Positions 1 to 6,170 of a DNA stretch of 13,922 bases are shown piece by piece. A program made the position numbers and the translations under genes. The notes under the pieces are model-generated. The model worked only from the letters and a program-made list of their open reading frames with translations, searched no databases and was not told the DNA's origin. Every line of letters begins with the position of its first letter. Position 1 is the stretch's first letter. The stretch is from Acidobacteriaceae bacterium (GTDB lineage: Bacteria; Acidobacteriota; Terriglobia; Terriglobales; Acidobacteriaceae), in NCBI GenBank assembly GCA_030044455.1, contig JASHVU010000681.1:1-13922 (forward strand). The letters are read 5' to 3'.

Positions 1-2111
1 GGACCGCCATCGAGCGAATACTCAGCGTGCGCAATCGGTGAAGTTGCATCCTCAGCATCGAAGAAAACATGGATCCACTTTGGGCATGGCGCGTGCTCGC
101 ACCCGCCTGTCCCCATTTCGGCCTTCAACGTCACCACCGGAGACGTGGTATCCACCTCAAACCGGTCGCTCACTCTTTCTCCCGTAAGCGCATCGCCAGG
201 CGTGTGCGAAGGAGAGTCCGATGCAACCACCTTCACCTGGTATCCGCCATCGGGAATCAGGTCCGCGTCGAAGCTGTAGGCCTTCTCCGTGATCTTGTCT
301 TTCAGCAGCCGCCAGACACTCTCGCCATCCCCGCGCAGATAAATCGAATAGATCAGATCGTCGCCATTGTCGTCGTGCGCAGCCCAGCGAACCGTCACCG
401 CGGTCCTGTCTTTTACCGCCTGCAGCGGGGTACTCGAACTCGTGCTGCCGTCAATCGTCACGCCCTGGCCTGAAGACGGCAGCGAAATATTTACTGTCGG
501 CTGGTTGGGCATCGCTGGCTGCGGGGTCCACCGCGCTCCCGGCACAACTACCAACTCGTCCACCACCGGCGCCGCGTTCACCGGCAGATAGTTCACCCCA
601 ACGCTACCCAGCATACCGTTGGGCTCGAGTACCACCTTCCATTGCAGAAACCGTCCCGACGCCGACGCCACCACACCGTCCTTCAACGGTTCCCAATCGG
701 TCCAGCCTCGAACTGGTTGCTCAATGTTCCCGGTGCGGGTAAAAATCTCATACGCATTCGAGCCGGGCTCAATCTCTATACGGCCAAAGCGGGCCATCGC
801 GCCGGTATCCAGAACGTCGCTCGCATATTCATGTTTCTCGGCCACGCCCAGTTCCACCAGCTTGCCGGTGTTGCCGGTGCCTATCAGCAGTCCATCTCCA
901 CGCGTCGCCAGGCACAATCCCTGCTGCGCATCCAGATGCCCCACATCGGCAAAGCTGCCGTCGTCCTCAATGTGATAAATGTGCCCTCGATTGCCGCTCA
1001 GCGCCAGCACCCCGCCAGCGCGCGCCGCCAGGCCGTACACAATGTCGTCTTTGCTTGCCCACAGCTTGCGCGGCGCCTGTCCTGCGGTGATTGCATAAAT
1101 CTCTGTCCCCTCAGGAACCGACGTGCTTTCGTTGGCTGCCTGCGTCGACTGCGGACTCACAATCGTGATGCTGATCTGGCCCACGCCCTGCACCGGCAGC
1201 GGGGGCAGGGGATTGTGACTCTTGTCGCCCACACTCGCCGCGTAAATCGTCCCATTCGCTCCAATCGCGATCGATGTGATCTCCCTGCGCGGCGCCTCGA
1301 ATAGCACATACCCCTTGCCATTGGGATCAATCCGGTACACCAGCCCCGATCCGTCCGAACCAGCAATCAGATTCCCCTTCGCATCCCATGCCAGGCAGCG
1401 GATGTGAGCTTCATCGCTCTTAAAAAACTCTTCTGCCTGCGATCCGGGCTTCGAAACATCAACCCGATAAACGGCCGCCGGGTTCCCGGTGGCGATATAC
1501 ATCCGGCCCGCTCGGTCGAATGTCAGGTCCCAGACGTAGCGCGACTCCCGTCCTGACTTGTCCCCATCGCTCTTGTCGCCGTCACTCTTTCCTGATCCGT
1601 CATGCCTTCCATCAATGGCCTTCTCAACGTCGAACACCACCGTCGCGTTATCGTCACTCTGCTTTTCAGTTGCCGCCGGGTCCAGCTTGAACACCTTGCC
1701 GCTCGGCAATGTCGCTGCGTAAAGTGCACCGTCAGGACCCATCTTCAGCGCCTGCACGCTCACATCTTTGCTTTCAAACAGCGTGAAAGCTTTGCCGTTT
1801 GGCCCTACGCGCAATACAGTCGCCGGCGATCCTGTTCCCAGGTATGCCACGCCGCTTTTGTCCACCGCCACTGACCACACGAACGTCGACGGTGTAGTCA
1901 GCACATCCTTGACACCTGGTCCCTGGCGCAGGTGCCCGTCGCTCTCAATTGCCACACCCTCGGGCGTGCCCTTCTCAAACTCCTCGAACTGCGACTGCGT
2001 CCAGAGATGCGTTTCCTGGGCAGGGCAGGTGTCGGCTGCAGAGGTGAGAAAAGCGCACAGCGTCAGCGCAAACAGCAATCGGCTCGAAACGGCTCTGAAA
2101 AAGTGAAACAT
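1..2111 (-). CDS. Exported beta-propeller protein with C-terminal fibronectin/Ig-like region (3' end cut by window)
   Basis: An open frame of 703 codons runs leftward from an ATG at 2111 and leaves the window with no stop, so the C-terminus is missing. Residues 1-31 form a signal peptide (hydrophobic LLFALTLCAFLTSA, then polar), so the protein should act in the periplasm, outer membrane or outside. Residues about 60-450 hold repeated blade-like units such as GVAYLGTGSPATVLRV, GALYAATLPSGKVFKL, GRMYIATGNPAAVYRV, GNLIAGSDGSGLVYRI and GHIYHIEDDG. These are typical of NHL/SMP-30/PQQ-like propellers. From about residue 540 the sequence becomes Ig/fibronectin-like (VTVRWAAHDDNGDDLIYSIY, then YQVKVVASD and a DTTSPVV junction). 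A Lys/Ser/Asp/Gly-rich insert lies near residues 170-186. No Shine-Dalgarno is evident before the ATG. There are no catalytic motifs, and the ligand is unknown. Family assignment is by pattern only. Confidence 0.85.
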   Translation of the reverse strand, partial: MFHFFRAVSSRLLFALTLCAFLTSAADTCPAQETHLWTQSQFEEFEKGTPEGVAIESDGHLRQGPGVKDVLTTPSTFVWSVAVDKSGVAYLGTGSPATVLRVGPNGKAFTLFESKDVSVQALKMGPDGALYAATLPSGKVFKLDPAATEKQSDDNATVVFDVEKAIDGRHDGSGKSDGDKSDGDKSGRESRYVWDLTFDRAGRMYIATGNPAAVYRVDVSKPGSQAEEFFKSDEAHIRCLAWDAKGNLIAGSDGSGLVYRIDPNGKGYVLFEAPRREITSIAIGANGTIYAASVGDKSHNPLPPLPVQGVGQISITIVSPQSTQAANESTSVPEGTEIYAITAGQAPRKLWASKDDIVYGLAARAGGVLALSGNRGHIYHIEDDGSFADVGHLDAQQGLCLATRGDGLLIGTGNTGKLVELGVAEKHEYASDVLDTGAMARFGRIEIEPGSNAYEIFTRTGNIEQPVRGWTDWEPLKDGVVASASGRFLQWKVVLEPNGMLGSVGVNYLPVNAAPVVDELVVVPGARWTPQPAMPNQPTVNISLPSSGQGVTIDGSTSSSTPLQAVKDRTAVTVRWAAHDDNGDDLIYSIYLRGDGESVWRLLKDKITEKAYSFDADLIPDGGYQVKVVASDSPSHTPGDALTGERVSDRFEVDTTSPVVTLKAEMGTGGCEHAPCPKWIHVFFDAEDATSPIAHAEYSLDGG
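1557..1586 (-). repeat. 15-bp tandem duplication inside the propeller gene
   Basis: Two adjacent 15-bp units (1557-1571 and 1572-1586) each encode Ser-Asp-Gly-Asp-Lys on the minus strand. They differ at three bases, all synonymous (Ser AGT/AGC, Asp GAC/GAT, Gly GGC/GGG). They form a hydrophilic insert between propeller blades, probably a surface loop. Confidence 0.8.
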
Positions 2112-2140
2112 GCTGAGGATGAGTCTACTAAAGACGGCCT

Positions 2141-2162
2141 GCCCCAAACGATTGATTGGGGC
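2141..2162 (-). promoter_or_regulatory. Hairpin in the 5' leader of the propeller gene
   Basis: GCCCCAA (2141-2147) and TTGGGGC (2156-2162) form a perfect 7-bp stem with an 8-nt loop, about 30 bp upstream of the leftward start at 2111. No U-tract follows, so it is not a clear terminator. A role in the leader RNA is possible but unproven. Confidence 0.45.
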
Positions 2163-2238
2163 AATACTTAGACGATCATTCCGGCCCGCAAGCGTTCGCG
2201 CCCCGGGCAGCGTCAGTTATTCGTATTCCGTCTTAGTA

Positions 2239-2250
2239 CTACAGTTGTAA
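2239..2250 (+). promoter_or_regulatory. BlaI/MecI/CopY-type operator, distal copy
   Basis: CTACAGTTGTAA contains the dyad TACA-GT-TGTA. This is an exact fit to the TACA-N2-TGTA box known for the BlaI/MecI/CopY winged-helix repressors (the cop box of CopY/CopR, and related bla/mec operators). It is the exact reverse complement of the 12-mer at 2345-2356. It lies 128 bp upstream of the leftward propeller gene, so it could also serve that gene. No repressor gene of this family is in the window. Confidence 0.6.
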
Positions 2251-2261
2251 ATGGTGCTTCC

Positions 2262-2289
2262 GGAGGGAGCAGGGGCCTTTAGGCCCCTG
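2262..2289. repeat. Palindromic intergenic repeat, copy 1
   Basis: A 28-bp element. Its second part, CAGGGGCCT (2270-2278), TT, AGGCCCCTG (2281-2289), is a perfect 9-bp inverted repeat preceded by GGAGGGAG. It matches the element at 2965-2992 at 26 of 28 positions, and both differences keep the stem paired. A shorter relative, GCCTTTAGGC, lies at 2311-2320. It is REP-like in form and sits between the two operators. Confidence 0.75.
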
Positions 2290-2344
2290 AAAATTCGCCG
2301 GAATCAAGTGGCCTTTAGGCTCGGACCTTTGCGGTTTTATGCAA

Positions 2345-2356
2345 TTACAACTGTAG
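2345..2356 (+). promoter_or_regulatory. BlaI/MecI/CopY-type operator, proximal copy
   Basis: TTACAACTGTAG contains TACA-AC-TGTA and is the mirror image of the site at 2239-2250. It ends 14 bp before the ATG at 2371, a position where a bound repressor would cover the likely transcription start. The centres of the two sites are 106 bp apart, close to ten helical turns, so dimers on both could face the same side of the DNA. The binding family is inferred from the motif only. Confidence 0.65.
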
Positions 2357-2370
2357 CCTTAGAATGAACC

Positions 2371-2931
2371 ATGCAACGACCTACCCGTTTCGCTATTCTC
2401 GTGCTCACTCTGGTTGCCGCTCCCCTCTTTGCCCAGTCTCACGGCCCGCATCACTCTCGCTACCCCAACACGGCCTCCAACGACCCTCAGCTTCAGATTC
2501 CTGCCGACCAGGCCCAATCCTGCTTCGTGCCCGACACCAAATTTACCGGCTACGAGCAGTTTGAGCAGTTCGACGAATACCCGCATCCTGCCAGTCGCGG
2601 ATACCTCTGCATCGCCATCCCTCCCGGCAAAACCTTCGTCATTGATCACCTCTTTGCCGAGGCCGACTACGATGCCGAGTTGCCCGCGCCGGCCGAATGG
2701 TACCTCGACACCACCAACGGCGGTTACCAGTCGATGATCGGCTTCGCTGCCACTCGCGTCGGGGCGCTTACCGCAAATCCACATTACATGCTTTCGCAGT
2801 CCGTCCATCTCGCCGTGAACGGCGGAACGCGCGTCACCCTCATCATGCACAGCTATTACGTAGGCTCCAGCAATTCCGTCAACGAAACGCCGGGCACCGC
2901 CAGCCTGCTGATCTCCGGCCACTGGGAGTAG
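2371..2931 (+). CDS. Small secreted protein of unknown function, His-rich mature N-terminus
   Basis: The protein has 186 residues. Residues 1-21 form a signal peptide (MQRPTR, then FAILVLTLVAAPLFA). Cleavage after Ala21 would give a mature protein starting Gln-Ser-His-Gly-Pro-His-His, which places a His at position 3 with two more close behind. Two cysteines, Cys51 and Cys80, could form a disulfide. The rest is soluble, rich in aromatic and small residues and probably beta-rich, with no motif I recognise. The proximal TACA-N2-TGTA operator ends 14 bp before the ATG, which suggests control by a BlaI/MecI/CopY-type repressor. There is no clear Shine-Dalgarno. The gene opposite in sense to the propeller gene is preferred over the 187-codon antisense frame because of its signal peptide and ordinary composition. 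Confidence 0.8.
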   Translation: MQRPTRFAILVLTLVAAPLFAQSHGPHHSRYPNTASNDPQLQIPADQAQSCFVPDTKFTGYEQFEQFDEYPHPASRGYLCIAIPPGKTFVIDHLFAEADYDAELPAPAEWYLDTTNGGYQSMIGFAATRVGALTANPHYMLSQSVHLAVNGGTRVTLIMHSYYVGSSNSVNETPGTASLLISGHWE

Positions 2932-2936
2932 CCCCG

Positions 2937-2975
2937 CTGCTCCCTCGGCGCAAACTGGAGAGCTGGAGGGAGCAG
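2937..2975 (+). repeat. 10-bp inverted repeat overlapping the second palindromic element
   Basis: CTGCTCCCTC (2937-2946) and GAGGGAGCAG (2966-2975) are exact reverse complements separated by 19 nt, starting 5 bp after the stop at 2931. The right arm shares CAG (2973-2975) with the next stem, so the two stems cannot both form completely. It may act in 3'-end formation or protection of the upstream transcript. Confidence 0.55.
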
Positions 2976-2992
2976 AGGCCTTTAGGCCTCTG
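2965..2992. repeat. Palindromic intergenic repeat, copy 2
   Basis: This is the second copy of the 28-bp element at 2262-2289. Its stem is CAGAGGCCT (2973-2981), TT, AGGCCTCTG (2984-2992). Compared with copy 1, one G-C pair has become A-T through a change on each arm, so pairing is kept. It lies downstream of the secreted-protein gene. Confidence 0.75.
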
Positions 2993-3001
2993 GATCTAGC
3001 A

Positions 3002-3024
3002 GGGGCTAAGCGAGCTTTAGCCCC
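3002..3024 (+). terminator. Stem-loop downstream of 2371-2931 (possible terminator)
   Basis: GGGGCTAA (3002-3009) and TTAGCCCC (3017-3024) form an 8-bp stem with a 7-nt loop, the last of three stems in this gap. No run of T follows. It may stop or protect RNA only weakly, or be another member of the palindromic repeat set. Confidence 0.4.
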
Positions 3025-3133
3025 GGAACGGAGCTCGCCGCATCCCTCCTAGCGCAACTCGCTCCCACCCTTCGTGTCTATACCAGACAAGAAAACGGCC
3101 GGACGAGACTCGGCCGCCAAAGGATACAGGTCA

Positions 3134-3661
3134 ATGCAGAACCGAGCCCTTTCAATTCTTTCTTCCCTCGCGCTGGCCTCAGCAATGGCGATGGCGCAAT
3201 CCTCGAACCCAGCCCCAGCCCCGACCAATTCCCCTGACCAACAGTCAGACCAGCAAGTCGGCATCGCCGGCCAGAACGCCGAGGATAACCCAGCCGCTCA
3301 ACAGCCCCAGCGCCGCCCTGCAAATCCTCAACGCCAGGCAATGTTTCTCGCCCGGCAGCTCGGCCTCAGCCGCCAGCAGGTTGCCCAGATCAGGCCCATC
3401 ATCGCCGATCGCCAGCAGCAGATTCAGATCCTCCGCACCGACCAGAGCCTCACTCCGCGCGACCGCCGTTCCCGCGTGCAGGGAGTTATGCACGACAGCC
3501 GCAACCGCATCGAAGCTTTGCTGACAGATTCGCAAAAGCAGCAATTCGAGCAAATGCTCGCTGACCGCCGCGCCCGCCGCCAACAGCAACTCGCGCAGCC
3601 ACAGACCGAGCCGCCAGCCCAGCCGCAAGAGCAGCCACAGGCTCAGCCCCAGCCACAATAA
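3134..3661 (+). CDS. Periplasmic Spy/CpxP-like (LTxxQ) protein with Gln/Pro-rich tail
   Basis: The protein has 175 residues from the ATG at 3134. AGGA (3121-3124) precedes this start by 9 nt, and it directly begins a signal peptide (residues 1-22, ending ASAMAMA-Q). An ATG 60 bp upstream (3074) would put a charged stretch before the signal and is less likely. Residues 23-65 are a Gln/Pro/Asn-rich linker. Residues 66-148 are helical and basic, with LGLSRQQ (76-82) and LTDSQ (130-134). These match the paired LTxxQ motifs of the Spy/CpxP periplasmic chaperone and metal-stress family. The tail from 149 is almost all Gln, Pro and Ala. There is no Cys and one His, so direct metal binding of the ZraP type is unlikely. 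A role as envelope chaperone is inferred from family only. Confidence 0.75.
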   Translation: MQNRALSILSSLALASAMAMAQSSNPAPAPTNSPDQQSDQQVGIAGQNAEDNPAAQQPQRRPANPQRQAMFLARQLGLSRQQVAQIRPIIADRQQQIQILRTDQSLTPRDRRSRVQGVMHDSRNRIEALLTDSQKQQFEQMLADRRARRQQQLAQPQTEPPAQPQEQPQAQPQPQ

Positions 3662-3710
3662 GACAATTGCGGTAGCCCAGCGCGCCAATAATCTGATTTT
3701 CGGATTTGAA

Positions 3711-3732
3711 GAGCCGGCAGAACCACCGGCTC
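3711..3732. terminator. Hairpin between convergent genes
   Basis: GAGCCGG (3711-3717) and CCGGCTC (3726-3732) form a perfect 7-bp stem with an 8-nt loop between two convergent stop codons (3661 and 3742). On the minus strand it is followed by TTCAAAT, a weak U-tract. It suits a two-way terminator, mainly for murQ. Confidence 0.5.
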
Positions 3733-3741
3733 CGTCATCGT

Positions 3742-4719
3742 CTAAAGTTCCAGCACGTTGTCTTCGATCGCCAGTCTCACATTGCCGTCAGACTTGGCCA
3801 GTCGCCGCACTGCTTCGGGCTTGTCGACCCCAGCCTTCAACATCACCAGCGCCACCGGCACGCTGCGGCCGGCGCTCTTGATGGTATCAACCGCCTTGGC
3901 GCGGTCAACCCGGCAGGTTGCCATCAATACCCTGATGCCGCGCTCCACCAGTTTCGAGTTCTGCATGTGCACGTTTACCATCAGGTTTTCGTATACGTAG
4001 CCCAGCCGTGTCATCGCGCCCGTAGTAATCATATTCAGGATCATCTTCTGGGCGGAGCCCGCTTTCATGCGTGTCGAACCGGAGACCACTTCGGGCCCCA
4101 CATCGGCCACGATCGTGATTTCGGCAGCTGACCCAATCGGAGTTCCGTGGTTGCAGGTAACGGCCGCAGTATGCGCGCCGCGGGCTCGGGCATAGGCTGT
4201 CGCCGCAACCACATAAGGCGTGCGACCCGAAGCCGAAACCCCAATCACGATGTCTTTGCGGGTGGGCCGGCGCCGCGCGATGTCGCGCTGGCCAAGTTCC
4301 TCTGAGTCCTCGTTCACTTCAACCGCCGACGCCAGCGCCTTCGGTCCTCCGGCCATGATGTATTGCACCTGTCCGGGAGCCGTCGAATACGTCGGGGGGC
4401 ACTCTGAAGCGTCAAGAGCTGCAATGCGGCCGCTCGATCCGGCGCCTATATAGATCAGCCGGCCCCCATCGCGCAAACATCGGGCTACCTGATCGATGAC
4501 TTGGGCAATCTCTGGAATGGCTTTCTTGACCGCACCCGAAATCTTCGCGTCTTCGTGGTTGATGATGCGGGCCATGTCAAGTGCTGATTTGGTGTCGAAA
4601 CCTTGTGAGGCCTCATTTTGGCCTTCTGTACTCAGGTGCTCGAGCAACGAGGCTTCTGAATTTCCGGTGCCGTTTTTATGACTTCCGGGCGCCTCTTGCA
4701 CGGTTATGCTTGGTAGCAT
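3742..4719 (-). CDS. murQ: N-acetylmuramic acid 6-phosphate etherase MurQ
   Basis: MurQ cleaves the lactyl ether of MurNAc-6-phosphate in the cytoplasm, giving GlcNAc-6-phosphate and D-lactate, so that cell-wall sugar can be reused. The protein shows the SIS-domain core GRLIYIGAGSSGRIAALDAS, followed by ECPPTY. Glu106 (in ECPP) and Glu137 (in VNEDSEE) are 31 apart, like the two catalytic glutamates Glu83 and Glu114 of E. coli MurQ. GSTRMKAGSAQK, another family signature, follows. The length is 325 residues from the ATG at 4719; the E. coli enzyme has 298. This start is chosen because GGGGA lies 8 nt upstream. A TTG at 4734 would add five residues but would use that ribosome site as coding. 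It lies 189 bp downstream of the serine hydrolase, on the same strand. Confidence 0.95.
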   Translation of the reverse strand: MLPSITVQEAPGSHKNGTGNSEASLLEHLSTEGQNEASQGFDTKSALDMARIINHEDAKISGAVKKAIPEIAQVIDQVARCLRDGGRLIYIGAGSSGRIAALDASECPPTYSTAPGQVQYIMAGGPKALASAVEVNEDSEELGQRDIARRRPTRKDIVIGVSASGRTPYVVAATAYARARGAHTAAVTCNHGTPIGSAAEITIVADVGPEVVSGSTRMKAGSAQKMILNMITTGAMTRLGYVYENLMVNVHMQNSKLVERGIRVLMATCRVDRAKAVDTIKSAGRSVPVALVMLKAGVDKPEAVRRLAKSDGNVRLAIEDNVLEL

Positions 4720-4813
4720 CGCATCGGTCCCCAATTTTTAATTGTATCTTGGAAACTACGCAACAACTCATAATTATGCGACGATTCTTTAACCCCGAAT
4801 CTATCTGAAAACC

Positions 4814-4885
4814 GAGGAATAGGCGTCACCATTTTGGACCTTTTTTGATCGCATTTTCGCCGCTTTGAATAAATCGATATTCCTC
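4814..4885 (-). repeat. Long-range inverted repeat in the hydrolase-murQ gap
   Basis: GAGGAATA (4814-4821) and TATTCCTC (4878-4885) are exact reverse complements. Just inside them GGCG (4822-4825) can pair with CGCC (4858-4861), leaving a bulge on one side. The gap (4720-4908) is A/T-rich compared with its surroundings and probably holds the murQ promoter, but I cannot place -35/-10 boxes with confidence. A folded leader or a protein-binding site are both possible. Confidence 0.3.
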
Positions 4886-4908
4886 ATTGCCAATATTTGT
4901 GACCACGT

Positions 4909-6036
4909 TTACAGGGCCTCCCGTACGGCATCATGGAACACCGGCCAGACCTCGCGAATCAGCCGGCTCGACCGGTCAGGCCAGGTTCGATTGGTGAGAA
5001 GCACCACCACAATGTGGGCCTCCAGATCGATCCATAGCGAGCATCCGCTAAACCCAAGGTGCCCGATCGAATGCTTCGAAAAATACCGCCCCGACGTCGA
5101 ACCCTCCGATGGCGTATCCCACCCCAGCGCGCGAGAACTGCCTTCCGGCCCCTGCCGTTCGGCAAACATCTCAACCGTCTCCCGGCTGAACAGGCCAGTT
5201 CCTCCGTCCGCACCGGATCCGCCTCCGGCGCGAAGAACTGCCCTCGCGAACCGCAACAGATCCGGAACACTCGAGAACAACCCGGCATGCCCTGAAACGC
5301 CGTGCAGCACGGCCGCGTTTTCGTCCTGAACTTCGCCTTGGATCACCCGATGACGCCACGCCGTGTCCTCTTCCGTTGGCGGAATCGACGGCCGGCTATG
5401 AGGGGCAGGGCAGTACCAGGTAGCGGTCATCCCCAACGGCGCAAAGATCTCCCGATGTGTCCAGTTAGGCAACCTTTCACCCGCAATTACCTCGAGCGCC
5501 TTTCCCAGCAGAATGAACCCGGGGTCAGAGTATTCCGCTCGCGTGCCAGGCTCGGCCTCCAGCGGCAGTTCCAGGCAGTCCCGCAACAACGCGGCCCGTG
5601 AATGCGCCGTCTTGAAAAAAGGGGCATACCCCGGAAGCCCCGAACTGTGCGCGAGAAGATGCCGCAGTTTCACGTGCCGTGCCCCGTCACCGGCTGGCCG
5701 GCCTACCACGAAACCCGGCAGCACCTCCCCAAGGGGCATGTCAATATCCAGCTGACCGCGCTGGTAGAGCAGCATGGCCATCGCCGTCGTCGCAACTACT
5801 TTCGTCACGCTGGCCACGTCGAAAACCGTCTCAGGCCCTACCCTCGCCGAATCGTCTGCGTAGGTGAATCGCCCTAGCGCTCCATTCAGAACGATCTCGC
5901 CGCCTGATAGAACCCCATATGCACATCCAGGAAAGGCCCGCTGCCCGATCGCCGTATCCAACACTTCAACAACAGAATCAAATCCCCCATCAGGACGCCC
6001 TTCGCCGCACGCAGTATCAGTGAGTCTGTCCATCAT
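4909..6036 (-). CDS. Serine hydrolase of the class C beta-lactamase fold, possible muropeptide amidase
   Basis: The protein has 375 residues. The active-site motifs of the S12 / class C beta-lactamase superfamily are in order: SVTK (Ser76-Lys79, SxxK), YSD (Tyr168-Asp170, the YxN position) and HLG (His326-Gly328, the KTG-like position). HLLAHSSGLPG (125-135) and GHLGFSGCSLWID are also typical. No signal peptide is seen, so a cytoplasmic site is likely. It is followed on the same strand by murQ. In Bacillus subtilis the murQ cluster holds AmiE, an S12-fold enzyme that removes L-Ala-peptides from MurNAc, so a muropeptide amidase is a reasonable guess. A general esterase or D-Ala-D-Ala-type hydrolase cannot be excluded. 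The start is one of two adjacent ATGs (6036/6033), with only a distant GGAG upstream. Confidence 0.85.
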   Translation of the reverse strand: MMDRLTDTACGEGRPDGGFDSVVEVLDTAIGQRAFPGCAYGVLSGGEIVLNGALGRFTYADDSARVGPETVFDVASVTKVVATTAMAMLLYQRGQLDIDMPLGEVLPGFVVGRPAGDGARHVKLRHLLAHSSGLPGYAPFFKTAHSRAALLRDCLELPLEAEPGTRAEYSDPGFILLGKALEVIAGERLPNWTHREIFAPLGMTATWYCPAPHSRPSIPPTEEDTAWRHRVIQGEVQDENAAVLHGVSGHAGLFSSVPDLLRFARAVLRAGGGSGADGGTGLFSRETVEMFAERQGPEGSSRALGWDTPSEGSTSGRYFSKHSIGHLGFSGCSLWIDLEAHIVVVLLTNRTWPDRSSRLIREVWPVFHDAVREAL

Positions 6037-6123
6037 GGCTTACTGGAATCTTAGCTCCAACCCGCTTTCAGCCGCCCCACAGCCAGATGATTCCCGGACC
6101 GCCCCAGGCCTTGCGCGCTATCC

Positions 6124-6149
6124 TTGACAGCGGACAGAAAGTCTATAGG
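6124..6149 (+). promoter_or_regulatory. Candidate promoter for the TrbI/VirB10-like gene
   Basis: A perfect -35 hexamer TTGACA (6124-6129) lies upstream of the start at 6171. The best -10-like box, TATAGG (6144-6149), leaves only 14 bp of spacing, shorter than the usual 16-18, so the call is tentative. Confidence 0.3.
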
Positions 6150-6170
6150 AAAGTTCTCAGGGAGGTTTTT

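Noticed and set aside
642..1304. Rightward 220-codon frame
   Set aside because: Arg/His/Gln-rich and lies inside the leftward propeller gene, which has a continuous 703-codon frame with clear propeller repeats.
2359..2922. Leftward 187-codon frame opposite the secreted-protein gene
   Set aside because: Gly/Val/Arg-rich with no signal or motif. The plus-strand frame has a clear signal peptide and an operator before it. This is a high-GC antisense shadow.
3074..3133. Upstream ATG for the Spy/CpxP-like gene
   Set aside because: It would place 20 charged residues before the signal peptide. The ATG at 3134 has a well-spaced AGGA.
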